Source: Stenotrophomonas sp. Ste86
GTDB lineage: Bacteria > Pseudomonadota > Gammaproteobacteria > Xanthomonadales > Xanthomonadaceae
DNA length: 64,000 nt
NCBI RefSeq assembly: GCF_024519465.1
Contig: NZ_JALJRW010000017.1
Location: 1-64,000 of the forward strand
Direction of reading: 5' to 3'
Each line of letters begins with the position of its first letter. The stretch's first letter is position 1. This document shows positions 19,485 through 28,970 of this stretch, in pieces. The notes below the pieces were generated by a model that was given only the letters and a program-made list of their open reading frames with translations, was not told where the DNA came from and ran no database searches. Position numbers and translations under genes: made by a program.

Positions 19485-20279
19485 CTAGCGCGCTCGCCCG
19501 AACACCAGCTCTATAACGAACTGGCTGCCGAAGAACGCCAGCAGCAGCAGCGCCATCGCGGTCAGCGTCCAGTGCACGGCCTTCGCACCACGCCAGCCGT
19601 AACGGCGACGGCCGATCAGCAGGGTGCCGAACACGATCCACGACAGCACGCTGAGTACCGTTTTGTGCACCAGCTTCTGCGCCAGCAGGTCATCGACAAA
19701 CAGCACGCCGGTGACCAGGGTCAGGGTGAGCAGCGCAAAGCCGACCGCGATCACCCGGAACAGCAGCGATTCCAGATCGGCCAGCGGCGGCAGGGCGCGC
19801 AGCCACGGCCGGAAATCGCGGCGGCGCAGGGCGCGCTCCTGCAGCCAGAGCATGATCGCCAGCAACGCGGCCACGCTCAGGGCGGCATAGGCCAGCAGCG
19901 CCATCCAGGCGTGGGTGGCCAGCTGCCAGCCCAGCGGCCGGCTCGGCTCGTGACCGTAGGCGTGATAGGCCCACAACACCGCTGCGGCCATCGGAAATAC
20001 CAGGACACCCAGCGCCGCCATGCGCCCGCGCGCGGCCACCAGCGAGGTCAGCCAGGCCATGCCCAGGCCTACCAGCGACAGCGCGGCGAAGAAATGCATG
20101 TCCGGTCCACCGGTGGTGCGCATCGCCACCAGCACGTGGTAACCGCCGTGCAGCAGCATCGCCGGCAGCGCCGGCCACAGCCAGGCCGGGGAGGTCACCG
20201 CATCATCGCGGACGACCGCGCGCACCAGCAGGCCGGTGGCGGTCAGGTACAGCAGGGTCGCGATGAGAACGATTGTCAT
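19485..20279 (-). CDS. ypjD: CcsA/HemX-like inner membrane protein YpjD
   Basis: 264 residues with eight or so hydrophobic helices; related to the CcsA/HemX cytochrome c assembly fold (WQLATHAWMALLAYAALSVAALLA). The precise role is not known. Its position divergent to ffh is the same as that of ypjD in enterobacteria, which supports the name. The ATG at 20279 (MTIVLIATLLYL) puts a transmembrane helix at the start; an upstream extension to 20327 is unlikely. Confidence 0.85.
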   Translation of the reverse strand: MTIVLIATLLYLTATGLLVRAVVRDDAVTSPAWLWPALPAMLLHGGYHVLVAMRTTGGPDMHFFAALSLVGLGMAWLTSLVAARGRMAALGVLVFPMAAAVLWAYHAYGHEPSRPLGWQLATHAWMALLAYAALSVAALLAIMLWLQERALRRRDFRPWLRALPPLADLESLLFRVIAVGFALLTLTLVTGVLFVDDLLAQKLVHKTVLSVLSWIVFGTLLIGRRRYGWRGAKAVHWTLTAMALLLLAFFGSQFVIELVFGRAR

Positions 20280-20315
20280 CGTTGCAGTTTCGCATACCCC
20301 CAAGCCACTGGCGAT

Positions 20316-20338
20316 GCCTGCGGCCACAGGCCGCAGGC
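20316..20338. repeat. Perfect 10-bp inverted repeat between ypjD and ffh
   Basis: GCCTGCGGCC-ACA-GGCCGCAGGC, a perfect stem with a 3-nt loop, lies in the 131-bp divergent intergenic region. It is 28 bp before a TATACT hexamer (20366-20371) that may be the ffh -10 element. No T-run follows, so a terminator is unlikely. Operator, intergenic repeat and RNA hairpin are all possible. Confidence 0.5.
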
Positions 20339-20410
20339 GCGCGGCGGGGCGCTTGGTGGACCGGCTATACTGTGCGTCTCTCTGTCTTTCGTTCTGAACA
20401 GGTTGCCTCC

Positions 20411-21790
20411 ATGTTCGAGTCCCTGACCCAGCGCCTCTCCGGCACCATCGAGCGGCTGCGTGGCCGCGGTCGCCTCACCGAGGAAAACATCCGCGAGGCG
20501 ACCCGCGAAGTCCGCATCGCGCTGCTCGAAGCCGACGTCGCCCTGCCGGTCGTGCAGGCGCTGGTCGAGCGCATCAAGGTGCGCGCGGTTGGCCAGGAAG
20601 TGCTCAAGTCGCTCACCCCCGGCCAGGCGCTGATCAAGATCGTGCGCGACGAGCTGACCACGGTGATGGGCTCGGCAGCGTCGGACCTCAACCTCAACGT
20701 GCCGGCCCCGGCGATCATCCTGATGGCCGGCCTGCAGGGCGCGGGCAAGACCACCACGGTGGGCAAGCTTGCCAAGCACCTGAAGGAAAAGCGCAAGAAG
20801 AAGGTGATGGTGGTGTCGGCCGACGTCTACCGTCCGGCGGCGATCGAGCAGCTCAAGACCCTGGCCGACCAGGTCGGCGTGCTGTTCTTCCCGTCCAGCG
20901 CCGACCAGAAGCCCGAAGCGATCGTGCGCGCGGCCATCGACGATGCCCGCAAGTCGTTCGTCGACGTGCTCATCGTCGATACTGCCGGCCGTCTGGCCAT
21001 CGACGAAGCGATGATGGCCGAGATCAAGGCGCTGCACGCTGCGGTCAACCCGGCTGAAACGTTGTTCGTGGTCGACGCCATGACCGGCCAGGACGCGGCC
21101 AACACCGCCAAGGCCTTCGGCGAAGCACTGCCGCTGACCGGCGTGGTGCTGACCAAGACCGACGGCGACGCCCGTGGCGGTGCCGCGCTGAGCGTGCGCT
21201 ACATCACCGGCAAGCCGATCAAGTTCGTCGGTGTCAGCGAGAAGCCCGAAGGCCTGGACGTGTTCCATCCGGACCGTATCGCCAGCCGCATCCTGGACAT
21301 GGGCGACGTGCTGTCGCTGGTGGAACAGGTCGAGCAGCAGGTCGACAAGGACAAGGCGCAGAAGCTGGCCGAGAAGGTCGCCAAGGGCAAGAAGTTCGAT
21401 CTGAACGACATGCGCGATCAGCTCGAGCAGATGCAGAACATGGGCGGCATCGGTGGCCTGATGGACAAGCTGCCGGGCCTGGGCCAGATCCCCGAGCACC
21501 TCAAGCAGCAGGTCAGCCAGGGCAAGGAAGTGCCGCGCATGATCGCCATCATCAACTCGATGACCAAGAAAGAGCGTCGCAACCCGGGCCTGCTCAACGG
21601 CTCGCGTCGCGCCCGCATCGCGCGCGGCTCCGGCCTGACCCCGGCCGACGTCAACAAGCTCATGAAGCAGTACCAGCAGATGGAAAAGATGATGAGCAAG
21701 ATGGCCGGTGGCGGCATGAAGGGCATGATGCGCAGCATGAAGGGGATGATGGGCGCCATGGGCGGTCGCGGCGGCCTGCCATTCCGCTAA
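20411..21790 (+). CDS. ffh: Signal recognition particle protein Ffh
   Basis: 459 residues, full length. The NG GTPase domain has GLQGAGKTTT (G1), DTAGR (G3) and TKTDGD (G4). The C-terminal M domain is rich in methionine (MMSKMAGGGMKGMMRSMKGM) and binds 4.5S RNA and signal peptides. With 4.5S RNA and FtsY it delivers nascent membrane proteins to the translocon. The start MFESLTQRLSG is conserved. In many gammaproteobacteria rpsP follows directly; here three unrelated genes intervene. Confidence 0.98.
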   Translation: MFESLTQRLSGTIERLRGRGRLTEENIREATREVRIALLEADVALPVVQALVERIKVRAVGQEVLKSLTPGQALIKIVRDELTTVMGSAASDLNLNVPAPAIILMAGLQGAGKTTTVGKLAKHLKEKRKKKVMVVSADVYRPAAIEQLKTLADQVGVLFFPSSADQKPEAIVRAAIDDARKSFVDVLIVDTAGRLAIDEAMMAEIKALHAAVNPAETLFVVDAMTGQDAANTAKAFGEALPLTGVVLTKTDGDARGGAALSVRYITGKPIKFVGVSEKPEGLDVFHPDRIASRILDMGDVLSLVEQVEQQVDKDKAQKLAEKVAKGKKFDLNDMRDQLEQMQNMGGIGGLMDKLPGLGQIPEHLKQQVSQGKEVPRMIAIINSMTKKERRNPGLLNGSRRARIARGSGLTPADVNKLMKQYQQMEKMMSKMAGGGMKGMMRSMKGMMGAMGGRGGLPFR

Positions 21791-21929
21791 GGCATCCGGC
21801 AGCGCCTGGTCTCCGTGCCGGTCGCGCCAATTTCAGGTAAATGCGTCATCCGCGGCGGCGTAGTGCCTCTGGCGTTCCCCGCGCGCTGGGTGATTGACTG
21901 ACAGGCTTGGCAAATTCAAAGGAATGTTC

Positions 21930-22364
21930 GTGAACAAGTCGATGGTGGTGATTGCGCTGGCCCTTTCCCTGGCCGCGTGCAAGGACGACAGGACGATGTC
22001 GCAGAAGGCGGGCAGTGCGATCAGCGGCACCGCTGCCGATTTCGTCGCTGGCTTGGGTGAAGGCGTGGACAAGCGCATGAACGTGACCCTGCAGGCCGAT
22101 CCGGGCCTGGCCGCACGCGGGCTCACCGTGACCCTGGGCAAGAGCCGTGGCATGGGGTCCAAGGATGCGGCGGTGTACGTGGTGGCCGACAAGGCCTTCA
22201 AGGGCAAGCTGGTGGCGCGCGCACTGGATGCCGAGGGTGTCGAAATCGGCCGCGCGGCGGCCGAAGAAGAATTCGCCGCCGACGACGCCCGCTATGTCAG
22301 CTTCAAATTCAACGAAGAAATGGACAGCCAGCTGGTCCGCACCTACGCGGTGTCGGCACGCTGA
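21930..22364 (+). CDS. Putative lipoprotein
   Basis: About 144 residues. Lipobox-type signal LSLAAC at residues 12-17, so it is lipid-anchored. A GTG start at 21930 is preferred: AAGGA lies 6-7 bases upstream, whereas the in-frame ATG at 21924 abuts it. The mature region ([20 protein letters not shown], then a beta-rich part ending [20 protein letters not shown]) is unrecognised and may be a small beta-sandwich. Confidence 0.75.
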   Translation: MNKSMVVIALALSLAACKDDRTMSQKAGSAISGTAADFVAGLGEGVDKRMNVTLQADPGLAARGLTVTLGKSRGMGSKDAAVYVVADKAFKGKLVARALDAEGVEIGRAAAEEEFAADDARYVSFKFNEEMDSQLVRTYAVSAR

Positions 22365-22440
22365 ATCCGGCCGGCGTGCATGCCGGGGCAGGGCGGTGCG
22401 GCGTATGCTGGCACCGTTTCCTTCTCCAGGTGCGCCGCGC

Positions 22441-23517
22441 GTGAGCCAGTCATCCATCCTCGAACGCGCCGACAGCTTCTGTCGGCGTTTTGCATTGCAG
22501 GGCCCGATCCTGCTCGCGCCGATGGCCGGCGCCTGTCCCGTGCCGTTGTCGGCCGCGCTGGCCAACGCCGGCAGCATGGGCGCGATGGGCGCGGTGTTGT
22601 CGCAGCCGCAGGACATCGTGGCGTGGATGACCGACTTCCGCGCGCAGTCCAGCGGTCCGGCGCAAGTGAATGTGTGGATACCCGATCCGCTGCCGCGGCG
22701 CGATGCCGATGCAGAAGCGGCCAGCCGTCGCTTCCTTGCGCAGTGGGGACCGGAGGTGCCGGCCACTGCCGGTGATGCGGGCCCGGCCGATTTCGATGCG
22801 CAGTTCGACGCGCTGATCAGCGCGCGACCGGCGGTGGCCTCAACCATCATGGGCGTGTTTTCCGCCGCGCAGGTGCAGCGCCTGAAGGACGTGGGCATCG
22901 CCTGGATCGCCTGTGCGACGACCTTGTCCGAGGCGCGGGTCGCACAGGCCGCCGGTGCCGATGCGGTGGTCGCGCAGGGCGCTGAAGCCGGTGGGCATCG
23001 CGGTGCCTTCGACCCTGACGCGGCCGAACGCCAGTTGGTCGGGTTGTTCGCGCTGCTGCCGCGGCTGGCCGATCATCTGGACGTCCCGGTGATCGCGGCC
23101 GGCGGCATCGCCGATGGACGTGGCATCGCGGCGGCACTGACCCTGGGTGCCAGTGCGGTGCAGGTGGGCACCGCCTTCCTGCGCACGCCCGAGTGCAGCT
23201 TGAACCCGGCCTGGTCGCAGGCCCTGGCGGACGCGGAGCCGGAAGATACCTGGCCCACGCGGGCCTTCAGTGGTCGCCTCGGCCGTGGCCTGGCCACCGC
23301 GTATGTGCGTGCTGCCGCTGCGGCCGATGCACCTGCACCACGCCCGTACCCGGTGCAGCGCGGGCTGACCGCACCGATGCGCGCCCAGGCCACCGGTGAC
23401 AGCAACGTCGATGCGATGCAGGCGTGGGCCGGGCAGTCCGCGTGGATGGCGCCGGCGCGCCCGGCGGCGCAGGTGCTGCAGCAGATGTGGTCCGACGCCC
23501 GGGCGCTGCTCGGATGA
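22441..23517 (+). CDS. Nitronate monooxygenase family FMN protein
   Basis: 358 residues, an FMN-binding TIM barrel of the 2-nitropropane dioxygenase / nitronate monooxygenase family. Visible blocks are the N-terminal [19 protein letters not shown] with the catalytic His, and the phosphate-binding [17 protein letters not shown]. It would oxidise alkyl nitronates or similar compounds and detoxify them; the true substrate is not known. The GTG at 22441 (SQSSILERA follows) is the likely start. It overlaps the next gene by 4 bp (ATGA), so the two are translationally coupled. Confidence 0.9.
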   Translation: MSQSSILERADSFCRRFALQGPILLAPMAGACPVPLSAALANAGSMGAMGAVLSQPQDIVAWMTDFRAQSSGPAQVNVWIPDPLPRRDADAEAASRRFLAQWGPEVPATAGDAGPADFDAQFDALISARPAVASTIMGVFSAAQVQRLKDVGIAWIACATTLSEARVAQAAGADAVVAQGAEAGGHRGAFDPDAAERQLVGLFALLPRLADHLDVPVIAAGGIADGRGIAAALTLGASAVQVGTAFLRTPECSLNPAWSQALADAEPEDTWPTRAFSGRLGRGLATAYVRAAAAADAPAPRPYPVQRGLTAPMRAQATGDSNVDAMQAWAGQSAWMAPARPAAQVLQQMWSDARALLG

Positions 23518-24320
23518 GCGTCTACTGCAACGGCCACCGCGCCAGCGCCGACGACCTGGCCGGCGGGTTGACCAACTACGGGCACTTCACTTCGTTGCAG
23601 GTGCGCGGCGGGGCCGTGCAGGGCCTGGACCTGCACCTGCAACGGCTGCAGCAGGGCACCGAAGCGCTGTTCGGCAGCGTCCTGGACCTGGGCCAGGTCC
23701 GGTCGTGGATGCAGCACGCGCTGCAGTCGGACGACCTGCGTGATGCCTCGCTGCGGGTCACGGTGTTCTCGCGCCAGTTCGATTTCCGCCAGCCGCTGGA
23801 AGCGGTCGCGGTGGACGTGCTGGTGGCGGTGGGTACGCCGGTCCACATGCCGGCCGACGCGCGGCGCGTGCGCACGGTGATGTACCAGCGCGAGCTGCCG
23901 CACCTCAAGCATGTCGGTACCTTCCCGCTGTTCGAGCAGCGCCGGCGCGCGATGCGGGACGGCTTCGACGATGCGCTCTTCGTCACCCCGGACGGGGAGG
24001 TCGGCGAGGGCACTACCTGGAACATCGCCTTCCAGCGTGGCCAGCAGATCGTCTGGCCGCAGGCCCCGGCCCTGCGCGGTACGCATGAGCGGCTGTTGCA
24101 GGCGGGGTTCGCAGGTGACGTGCAGCAGGTGCGCGAGGTGGCCCTGGCCGAACTGGACGGCTTCGACGGCGCCATCGCCTGCAACGCGGCCGGGGTCTGG
24201 CCGATCTCGGCGATCGACGCGGTCACCTTCGCCGCGTCGGAGGCCTTCTGCCAGCGCGCGCGGGGGATCCTGGAAACGGCCCCGTGGCAGCCGATCGGGG
24301 CGATTGGCGGCGTCGGGTAG
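23514..24320 (+). CDS. Class IV PLP aminotransferase-like protein (ADC lyase-like)
   Basis: 268 residues. [16 protein letters not shown] supplies the PLP lysine and matches the LKHLNRLEQ block of 4-amino-4-deoxychorismate lyase (PabC), and EGTTWNIAF matches the cofactor phosphate-binding strand. PabC makes 4-aminobenzoate for folate; a D-amino acid or branched-chain aminotransferase role is also possible. The pairing with a nitronate monooxygenase is not typical of folate operons, so the substrate remains open. It ends 111 bp before rpsP. Confidence 0.85.
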   Translation: MSVYCNGHRASADDLAGGLTNYGHFTSLQVRGGAVQGLDLHLQRLQQGTEALFGSVLDLGQVRSWMQHALQSDDLRDASLRVTVFSRQFDFRQPLEAVAVDVLVAVGTPVHMPADARRVRTVMYQRELPHLKHVGTFPLFEQRRRAMRDGFDDALFVTPDGEVGEGTTWNIAFQRGQQIVWPQAPALRGTHERLLQAGFAGDVQQVREVALAELDGFDGAIACNAAGVWPISAIDAVTFAASEAFCQRARGILETAPWQPIGAIGGVG

Positions 24321-24351
24321 GCCCTGTTCAGCTTCGGCGGTCTTCACAGAC

Positions 24352-24380
24352 TTGGAATGACCGCAGGCCGCCGCTATAAT
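24352..24380 (+). promoter_or_regulatory. Sigma70 promoter of the rpsP operon
   Basis: TTGGAA (24352-24357), a 17-bp spacer, and a perfect TATAAT (24375-24380). The start site would be near 24387, giving a short leader of about 45 nt before rpsP. It drives rpsP-rimM-trmD and possibly rplS. Confidence 0.85.
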
Positions 24381-24431
24381 CGCCGGCTTACCGCGCCATC
24401 CTGGCGACTGGGCAATTGAGGAAACAACACC

Positions 24432-24692
24432 ATGGTCAAGATTCGACTGACCCGCGGCGGCGCCAAGAAGCGTCCCTTCTACCACATCATCGTGACCGAC
24501 TCGCGCAGCGCCCGTGACGGCCGCAACATCGAGCGCGTCGGTTACTACAACCCGGTGGCCCAGGGTGCGGAATCCCGCATCGTGCTGGACCTGCCGCTGG
24601 TCGACAAGTGGGTTGCCAACGGCGCCCAGATGACCGACAAGGTCCGCAACCTGTACAAGGAAGCGACCAAGGCCCAGGCCTCCGCGGCCTGA
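24432..24692 (+). CDS. rpsP: 30S ribosomal protein S16
   Basis: 86 residues beginning [19 protein letters not shown], the conserved S16 N-terminus. S16 is needed for 30S assembly. First gene of the conserved rpsP-rimM-trmD-rplS group, with rimM 42 bp downstream. Confidence 0.98.
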   Translation: MVKIRLTRGGAKKRPFYHIIVTDSRSARDGRNIERVGYYNPVAQGAESRIVLDLPLVDKWVANGAQMTDKVRNLYKEATKAQASAA

Positions 24693-24734
24693 TCCTGAAG
24701 GGCCGCGCCTGCCGCGGTCCACCGGTCTATACAG

Positions 24735-25247
24735 ATGAAAGATACCGAGCGCCGCATCCTGCTGGGCAGGATTGTCGGCGCTTTTGGTGTGCGAGGCGAG
24801 ATCAAGCTCGAGTCCTGGACCGAGCCGCGTACCGCCATTTTCCAATACCAGCCCTGGATCCTGCGTACACCCGCCGGCCAGGAGAGCACCCTCAGCGGCG
24901 CGCGCGGACGTCAGTCCGGCAAGCATCTGGTCGCGGTGTTTCCCGATATCACCGACCGCGATGTGGTCGAGGCGATGTACGGAACCGAAGTTTATGTAGC
25001 ACGCAGCGCGCTGCCGCCGCCGAAGCCCGACGAGTATTACTGGGTCGATCTGGAGGGGTTGCAGGTGCGTACCGTCGATGGCGTCGAACTGGGGCGGGCC
25101 TCGCACCTGTTCTCGACCGGCTCCAACGACGTGCTGGTGGTGCAGGGCGATCGTGAGCGGATGATTCCGTTCGTGCAGCCGGACTTCGTGGTGTCGGTGG
25201 ATTTCGAGGCCAACCTGATCGTGGTCGACTGGGACCCGGAGTTCTGA
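24735..25247 (+). CDS. rimM: Ribosome maturation factor RimM
   Basis: 170 residues: an N-terminal RimM beta-barrel ([20 protein letters not shown]) and a C-terminal PRC-barrel ([13 protein letters not shown]). RimM binds S19 and helps mature the 30S head. It lies between rpsP and trmD as in most proteobacteria; trmD begins 4 bp after its stop. Confidence 0.97.
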   Translation: MKDTERRILLGRIVGAFGVRGEIKLESWTEPRTAIFQYQPWILRTPAGQESTLSGARGRQSGKHLVAVFPDITDRDVVEAMYGTEVYVARSALPPPKPDEYYWVDLEGLQVRTVDGVELGRASHLFSTGSNDVLVVQGDRERMIPFVQPDFVVSVDFEANLIVVDWDPEF

Positions 25248-25251
25248 CCGG

Positions 25252-26010
25252 GTGCGTATCGACGTCATCACCTTGTTCCCCGAGTTCATGGCGCAGTCGG
25301 CCGCGCTGGGCGTGGTCGGCCGTGCGGCCGAGCGCGGCCTGCTCGACCTGCATGGCTGGAATCCGCGTGACTACGCCGCCGGCAACTACCGCCGGGTGGA
25401 CGACCGTCCCTTCGGGGGTGGCCCGGGCATGGTCATGCTGATCGAGCCGTTGCGCGCCTGCCTGGCCGCGGCCAAGGCGGCCGATCCGGCGCCCGCGCCG
25501 GTGATCTACCTCAGCCCGCAGGGCAAGCCGCTGACCCAGTCCAGGGTGCGCGAACTGGCGGCACTGCCACGGATGATCCTGCTGTGCGGCCGCTATGAAG
25601 GCATCGATGAGCGCTTCCTCGAGGCCGAGGTCACCGAGGAAATCTCGCTCGGCGATTACGTCCTGTCCGGCGGCGAGCTGGGCGCGGCGGTCATCGTCGA
25701 TGCGGTGACCCGTCTGCAGGAGGGCGCGCTGGGCGATGCCGAATCGGCGGTCCAGGACAGTTTCGAAGGCCCGCAGGGGCTGCTGGACTGCCCGCATTTC
25801 AGCCATCCGGCCCAGCATGAATGGGGCGAAGTCCCGGACGTGCTGCGCTCGGGCAACCATGCCGCCATCGCCCGCTGGCGCCGCCAGCAGTCGCTGCTGC
25901 GGACCTGGCTGCGGCGCCCGGACCTGCTGGACGAGCGCACGCTGTCCAAGGCCGACCGCCTCCTGCTGGAGCAGGCGCGGCAGGCCCTGCCCAAGGAATC
26001 GAACCCCTAG
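25252..26010 (+). CDS. trmD: tRNA (guanine-N1-)-methyltransferase TrmD
   Basis: 252 residues with a GTG start at 25252 (protein [12 protein letters not shown]). It methylates G37 of tRNAs next to the anticodon and prevents frameshifting. The SPOUT trefoil-knot motifs are present: [24 protein letters not shown] and [12 protein letters not shown] (SAM binding). The start lies 4 bp after the rimM stop. Confidence 0.98.
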   Translation: MRIDVITLFPEFMAQSAALGVVGRAAERGLLDLHGWNPRDYAAGNYRRVDDRPFGGGPGMVMLIEPLRACLAAAKAADPAPAPVIYLSPQGKPLTQSRVRELAALPRMILLCGRYEGIDERFLEAEVTEEISLGDYVLSGGELGAAVIVDAVTRLQEGALGDAESAVQDSFEGPQGLLDCPHFSHPAQHEWGEVPDVLRSGNHAAIARWRRQQSLLRTWLRRPDLLDERTLSKADRLLLEQARQALPKESNP

Positions 26011-26043
26011 CGCAGGGGCCGGTTCTTGTTTACAATTCTGGAT

Positions 26044-26138
26044 TGCCATCGGCCCTTTGGGGGTCGATTGGCAGGAATCCCTACAAAAAACGTGCAGCAC
26101 AGTCCGGTGACTGCATGAGCCCACGTTGTCGAACGACA
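26044..26138 (+). promoter_or_regulatory. Structured leader before rplS, three hairpins
   Basis: The 156-bp gap between trmD and rplS holds three stems. Stem 1 is 12 bp (26044-26055 with 26061-26073, one bulge, 5-nt loop). Stem 2 is TGCAGCAC (26093-26100) with GTG-A-CTGCA (26107-26115). Stem 3 is TGTCG-AA-CGACA (26127-26138). No T-run follows stem 1, so it is not an ordinary terminator. A control element of rplS, an mRNA processing site or a promoter region are possible; TACAAT at 26031 could be a -10. Confidence 0.5.
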
Positions 26139-26166
26139 CGACCACCCGAACACTATCGGTGCACCC

Positions 26167-26571
26167 ATGAGCAAGCTGAACAAATCCATCCTTTCGGACT
26201 TCGAATCCGCCCAGATTACCCGCGAGCTGCCGAAGTTCAGCCAGGGTGACACCGTCGTCGTCAACGTGAAGGTCAAGGAAGGCAACCGTGAGCGCGTGCA
26301 GGCTTACGAAGGCGTCGTGATCGGCACCAAGAACGCCGGCCTGAACTCCGCCTTCACCGTGCGCAAGATCTCGCACGGCTACGGCGTCGAGCGCGTCTTC
26401 CAGACCCACAGCGCCATCATCGACTCGGTCGAAGTGAAGCGTCGTGGCAAGGTCCGCTCCGGCAAGCTGTACTACCTGCGTGGCCTGGAAGGCAAGGCTG
26501 CCCGCATCAAGGAAGATCTGGCTGCCGCTGCGCAGGCCAAGGCTGCCCGCCTGGCTGCCAAGGCCCAGTAA
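26167..26571 (+). CDS. rplS: 50S ribosomal protein L19
   Basis: 134 residues starting [17 protein letters not shown]. Conserved L19 blocks are [20 protein letters not shown] and [15 protein letters not shown]19 lies at the 30S-50S interface. The C-terminus ends in an Ala/Lys-rich helix ([16 protein letters not shown]), somewhat longer than in E. coli. It is followed by a terminator. Confidence 0.98.
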   Translation: MSKLNKSILSDFESAQITRELPKFSQGDTVVVNVKVKEGNRERVQAYEGVVIGTKNAGLNSAFTVRKISHGYGVERVFQTHSAIIDSVEVKRRGKVRSGKLYYLRGLEGKAARIKEDLAAAAQAKAARLAAKAQ

Positions 26572-26603
26572 TTCCCGCCGACGACTTCGGTTGTCGCGGT
26601 ACC

Positions 26604-26637
26604 AGAACGGCCACCCTCGGGTGGCCGTTCTGCGTTT
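26604..26637 (+). terminator. Terminator after rplS
   Basis: AGAACGGCCAC (26604-26614) pairs perfectly with GTGGCCGTTCT (26621-26631), an 11-bp stem with a 6-nt loop. The stem 3' side and the following GCGTTTG are only mildly T-rich. It marks the end of the rpsP operon. Confidence 0.75.
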
Positions 26638-26702
26638 GACGTCCTGAACATCACAAGCACGTCAGGGAGCCATGCGCGCCCTGCGTTCGTTGAAGGAAAA
26701 AC

Positions 26703-27071
26703 ATGCAGGCTTATCCCGCTCGAATCCGTGCCGCGCTGCAGGTCATGCAGGCCGCCGGCGTCCCCGCGCAGATGCAGGCGCCGCTGTTGTACCGGCTGCT
26801 GTGGCGGACAGGCCTGGCCGTGCCGCCGCCAGTGCTGGCCGGTTTCGTCGCCAACGCCATGCTGATGGGCGCGATGTTCGCGCTGGGATGGGGCGGATTG
26901 ATGTGGCTGCTGTTCGCGCGCAGCGCCATGCTGCCGACGGCGGGCGTGCTGGGCGGTGCCGGCGTGGCCGGCCTGCTGTTCGGTGGCGCGATGGCACTGC
27001 TGATGCGGTGGCAGCAGCAGCGCTATCGCTTGCCGGCGTGGCGCGAGGTACGCGACACCGACGCCGGTTAA
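26703..27071 (+). CDS. Small membrane protein, DUF6404-like
   Basis: 122 residues with a cytoplasmic N-terminal part (PARIRAALQVMQAAG, then PLLYRLLWRTGLAVPPP), two hydrophobic helices (GAMFALGWGGLMWLLFARSA and AGVAGLLFGGAMALLM) and a basic tail. The layout agrees with the DUF6404 family, whose role is unknown. AAGGAA stands six bases before the ATG. The end overlaps the 3' end of the MATE gene on the other strand by 4 bp. Confidence 0.72.
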   Translation: MQAYPARIRAALQVMQAAGVPAQMQAPLLYRLLWRTGLAVPPPVLAGFVANAMLMGAMFALGWGGLMWLLFARSAMLPTAGVLGGAGVAGLLFGGAMALLMRWQQQRYRLPAWREVRDTDAG

Positions 27072-28558
27072 CCCGCGCGCGTCGGCGCGGGCTGCGGCGC
27101 CGCCGTTGCCGGTGCGTCCGGGTCCAGGTCGGCCACCGGTGAAGGCGGCATCGACGGCACGGCAGCCGGTGCGGCCATTTCGTCGCGGTGGGTCGGCAGC
27201 ATGTGCGCCTTGCGCCAGCCGCCCCAGCGGTAATACGCCAGCGACATCAGCATCGCGCAGAACGAGCTGACCGGGAAACTCCACCACACCGCATCGGCGC
27301 CCCAGCTGTCCTGCAGCAGTTCGGCGAACGGCACGCGGATGCCCCACAGCGAGGCGGCCAGGATCAGCAGCGGCGGGATCACCGCACCGGTGGAGCGCAC
27401 TACGCCGGAAATGACGAAGTTGACGCCGAAGAACAGGAACGACCACACCGCGATGTGGTTGAGGTGGCGCGCCACGTCCAGCGACTGGCTGGCTTCGGGC
27501 AGGAACAGCGCAAGGGTGTACCGGTCCAGCAGGATCAGCGGCAGGATCAGCACGCCGGTGAGCAGGAAGTTGTACAGCACGCCGCTGCGGGCGGTGCCGC
27601 GCACGCGGTCCCAGTTGCCGGCGCCGACGTTCTGCGCGGCCATCGACGAGCACGCCGCGCCGATCGCCATCGCCGGCATCTGCACGTAGGTCCACAGCTG
27701 CAGCGATGCACCGTAGGCGGCGGCCGTGTCGGTGCCGTAGCCGTTGACCATGCTCATCATCAGGATCATCGACAGCGAGATCAGCACCATCTGCAGGCCC
27801 ATCGGCACGCCCTTGACCACCAGCGCGCGCAGGATCGTGGTGTCGATCTTGAACAGCGCCATGTCCTTGCGGCCCAGCCACAGCACATGGCGCTTGTTGC
27901 GCATGTACCAGAGCAGGCCGATCAGCGACAGCGTCTGCGCGATCAGCGTGGCCCAGGCGGCACCGGCGATGCCCAGCTGCGGGAACGGGCCGATGCCGAA
28001 GATCAGCAGCGGGTTGAAGCCGATGTCCAGCACCACCGACAGCAGCAGGAAGCGGAACGGCGTGCGTGAATCGCCGACGCCGCGCAGCGCCGAGCTCAGG
28101 AACGCGAACGCATACAGCGTCGGCATCGCCAGGAAGATGATGCGCAGGTAGGCCTCGGCCAACGGCAGCGATTCGGCCGGCGTGCCCATGGCCGCCAGCA
28201 GCGGATGCGACAGCCACCAGCCGGCGATCGCGATCACCACCGACAGGCCGATGAAGAAGGTGGCGCTGGTGCCCATCACACGGCGTGCCTGGGAAATGTC
28301 GCGCGCCCCCATCGCCTGGCCGATCAGGATGGTGGCCGCCATGCCGATCCCGAACACCGAGCCGATCAGGAAGAACATGATGTTGTTGGCGTTCGCGGTA
28401 GCGGTCAGGGCCGCCTCGCCGAGGAAGCGGCCCACCCAGATCGCATTCACCGACCCGTTCAGCGACTGGGCGATGTTGCCGGCCAGGATCGGCAGGGCGA
28501 ACAGGAACAGGTTGCGCCCTATCGGGCCGGTGGTCAGGTCAAGCGGCGCTTTGGCCAT
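27068..28558 (-). CDS. MATE family multidrug exporter
   Basis: 496 residues, 12 predicted helices in two related halves, typical of MATE cation- or proton-coupled drug antiporters of the inner membrane. The N-terminus (PIGRNLFLFALPILAGNIAQ) and the AKAPLDLT lead match the NorM/DinF type. The C-terminal 35 residues are a Pro/Ala-rich tail. The substrate is unknown. Confidence 0.9.
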   Translation of the reverse strand: MAKAPLDLTTGPIGRNLFLFALPILAGNIAQSLNGSVNAIWVGRFLGEAALTATANANNIMFFLIGSVFGIGMAATILIGQAMGARDISQARRVMGTSATFFIGLSVVIAIAGWWLSHPLLAAMGTPAESLPLAEAYLRIIFLAMPTLYAFAFLSSALRGVGDSRTPFRFLLLSVVLDIGFNPLLIFGIGPFPQLGIAGAAWATLIAQTLSLIGLLWYMRNKRHVLWLGRKDMALFKIDTTILRALVVKGVPMGLQMVLISLSMILMMSMVNGYGTDTAAAYGASLQLWTYVQMPAMAIGAACSSMAAQNVGAGNWDRVRGTARSGVLYNFLLTGVLILPLILLDRYTLALFLPEASQSLDVARHLNHIAVWSFLFFGVNFVISGVVRSTGAVIPPLLILAASLWGIRVPFAELLQDSWGADAVWWSFPVSSFCAMLMSLAYYRWGGWRKAHMLPTHRDEMAAPAAVPSMPPSPVADLDPDAPATAAPQPAPTRAG

Positions 28559-28721
28559 GTGCTCTGGAGATCAAGCGTGGAGAGCGGCACACTAGCACCA
28601 AGCCCGTCAGTGGGATATCGCGATGCGCACCGTAATGCCGGCGGCTGGCCGGCTCCAGGCAATGCGAACCAGCCGGATGCTCCCCACTGGCCGGTGTCCC
28701 CTGCATCGGGCTGACCCGTTC

Positions 28722-28970
28722 ATGCCCGCGCTGACGGCGCTCTTGATTGCCGTTGCGTTGGCCGCATGTTCGAGTACACAGCGCCTGGGCGATGCCCAGG
28801 TGCGGCCGATGGACCGACCGGAATGCCAGGTGGGCAGCCAGCGCCGCGATCTGGATGCCGGCGTGCCGGTACTGATCGGTGGCACTGGATGCCGGGGCAA
28901 CCCGGACGCGCCCCAACCCCTGAACAAACGACCGGCCAACGCCGTGGAGCTGGGCAAGCAGCATGACTGA
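28722..28970 (+). CDS. Small putative lipoprotein
   Basis: 82 residues: signal MPALTALLIAVALAACSS with lipobox ALAAC, then a short mature part with two more cysteines (PECQVG, GTGCRG). The ATG at 28722 is chosen because the signal begins there. The stop overlaps the hslR start by 8 bp, which suggests co-transcription. Function unknown. Confidence 0.65.
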   Translation: MPALTALLIAVALAACSSTQRLGDAQVRPMDRPECQVGSQRRDLDAGVPVLIGGTGCRGNPDAPQPLNKRPANAVELGKQHD

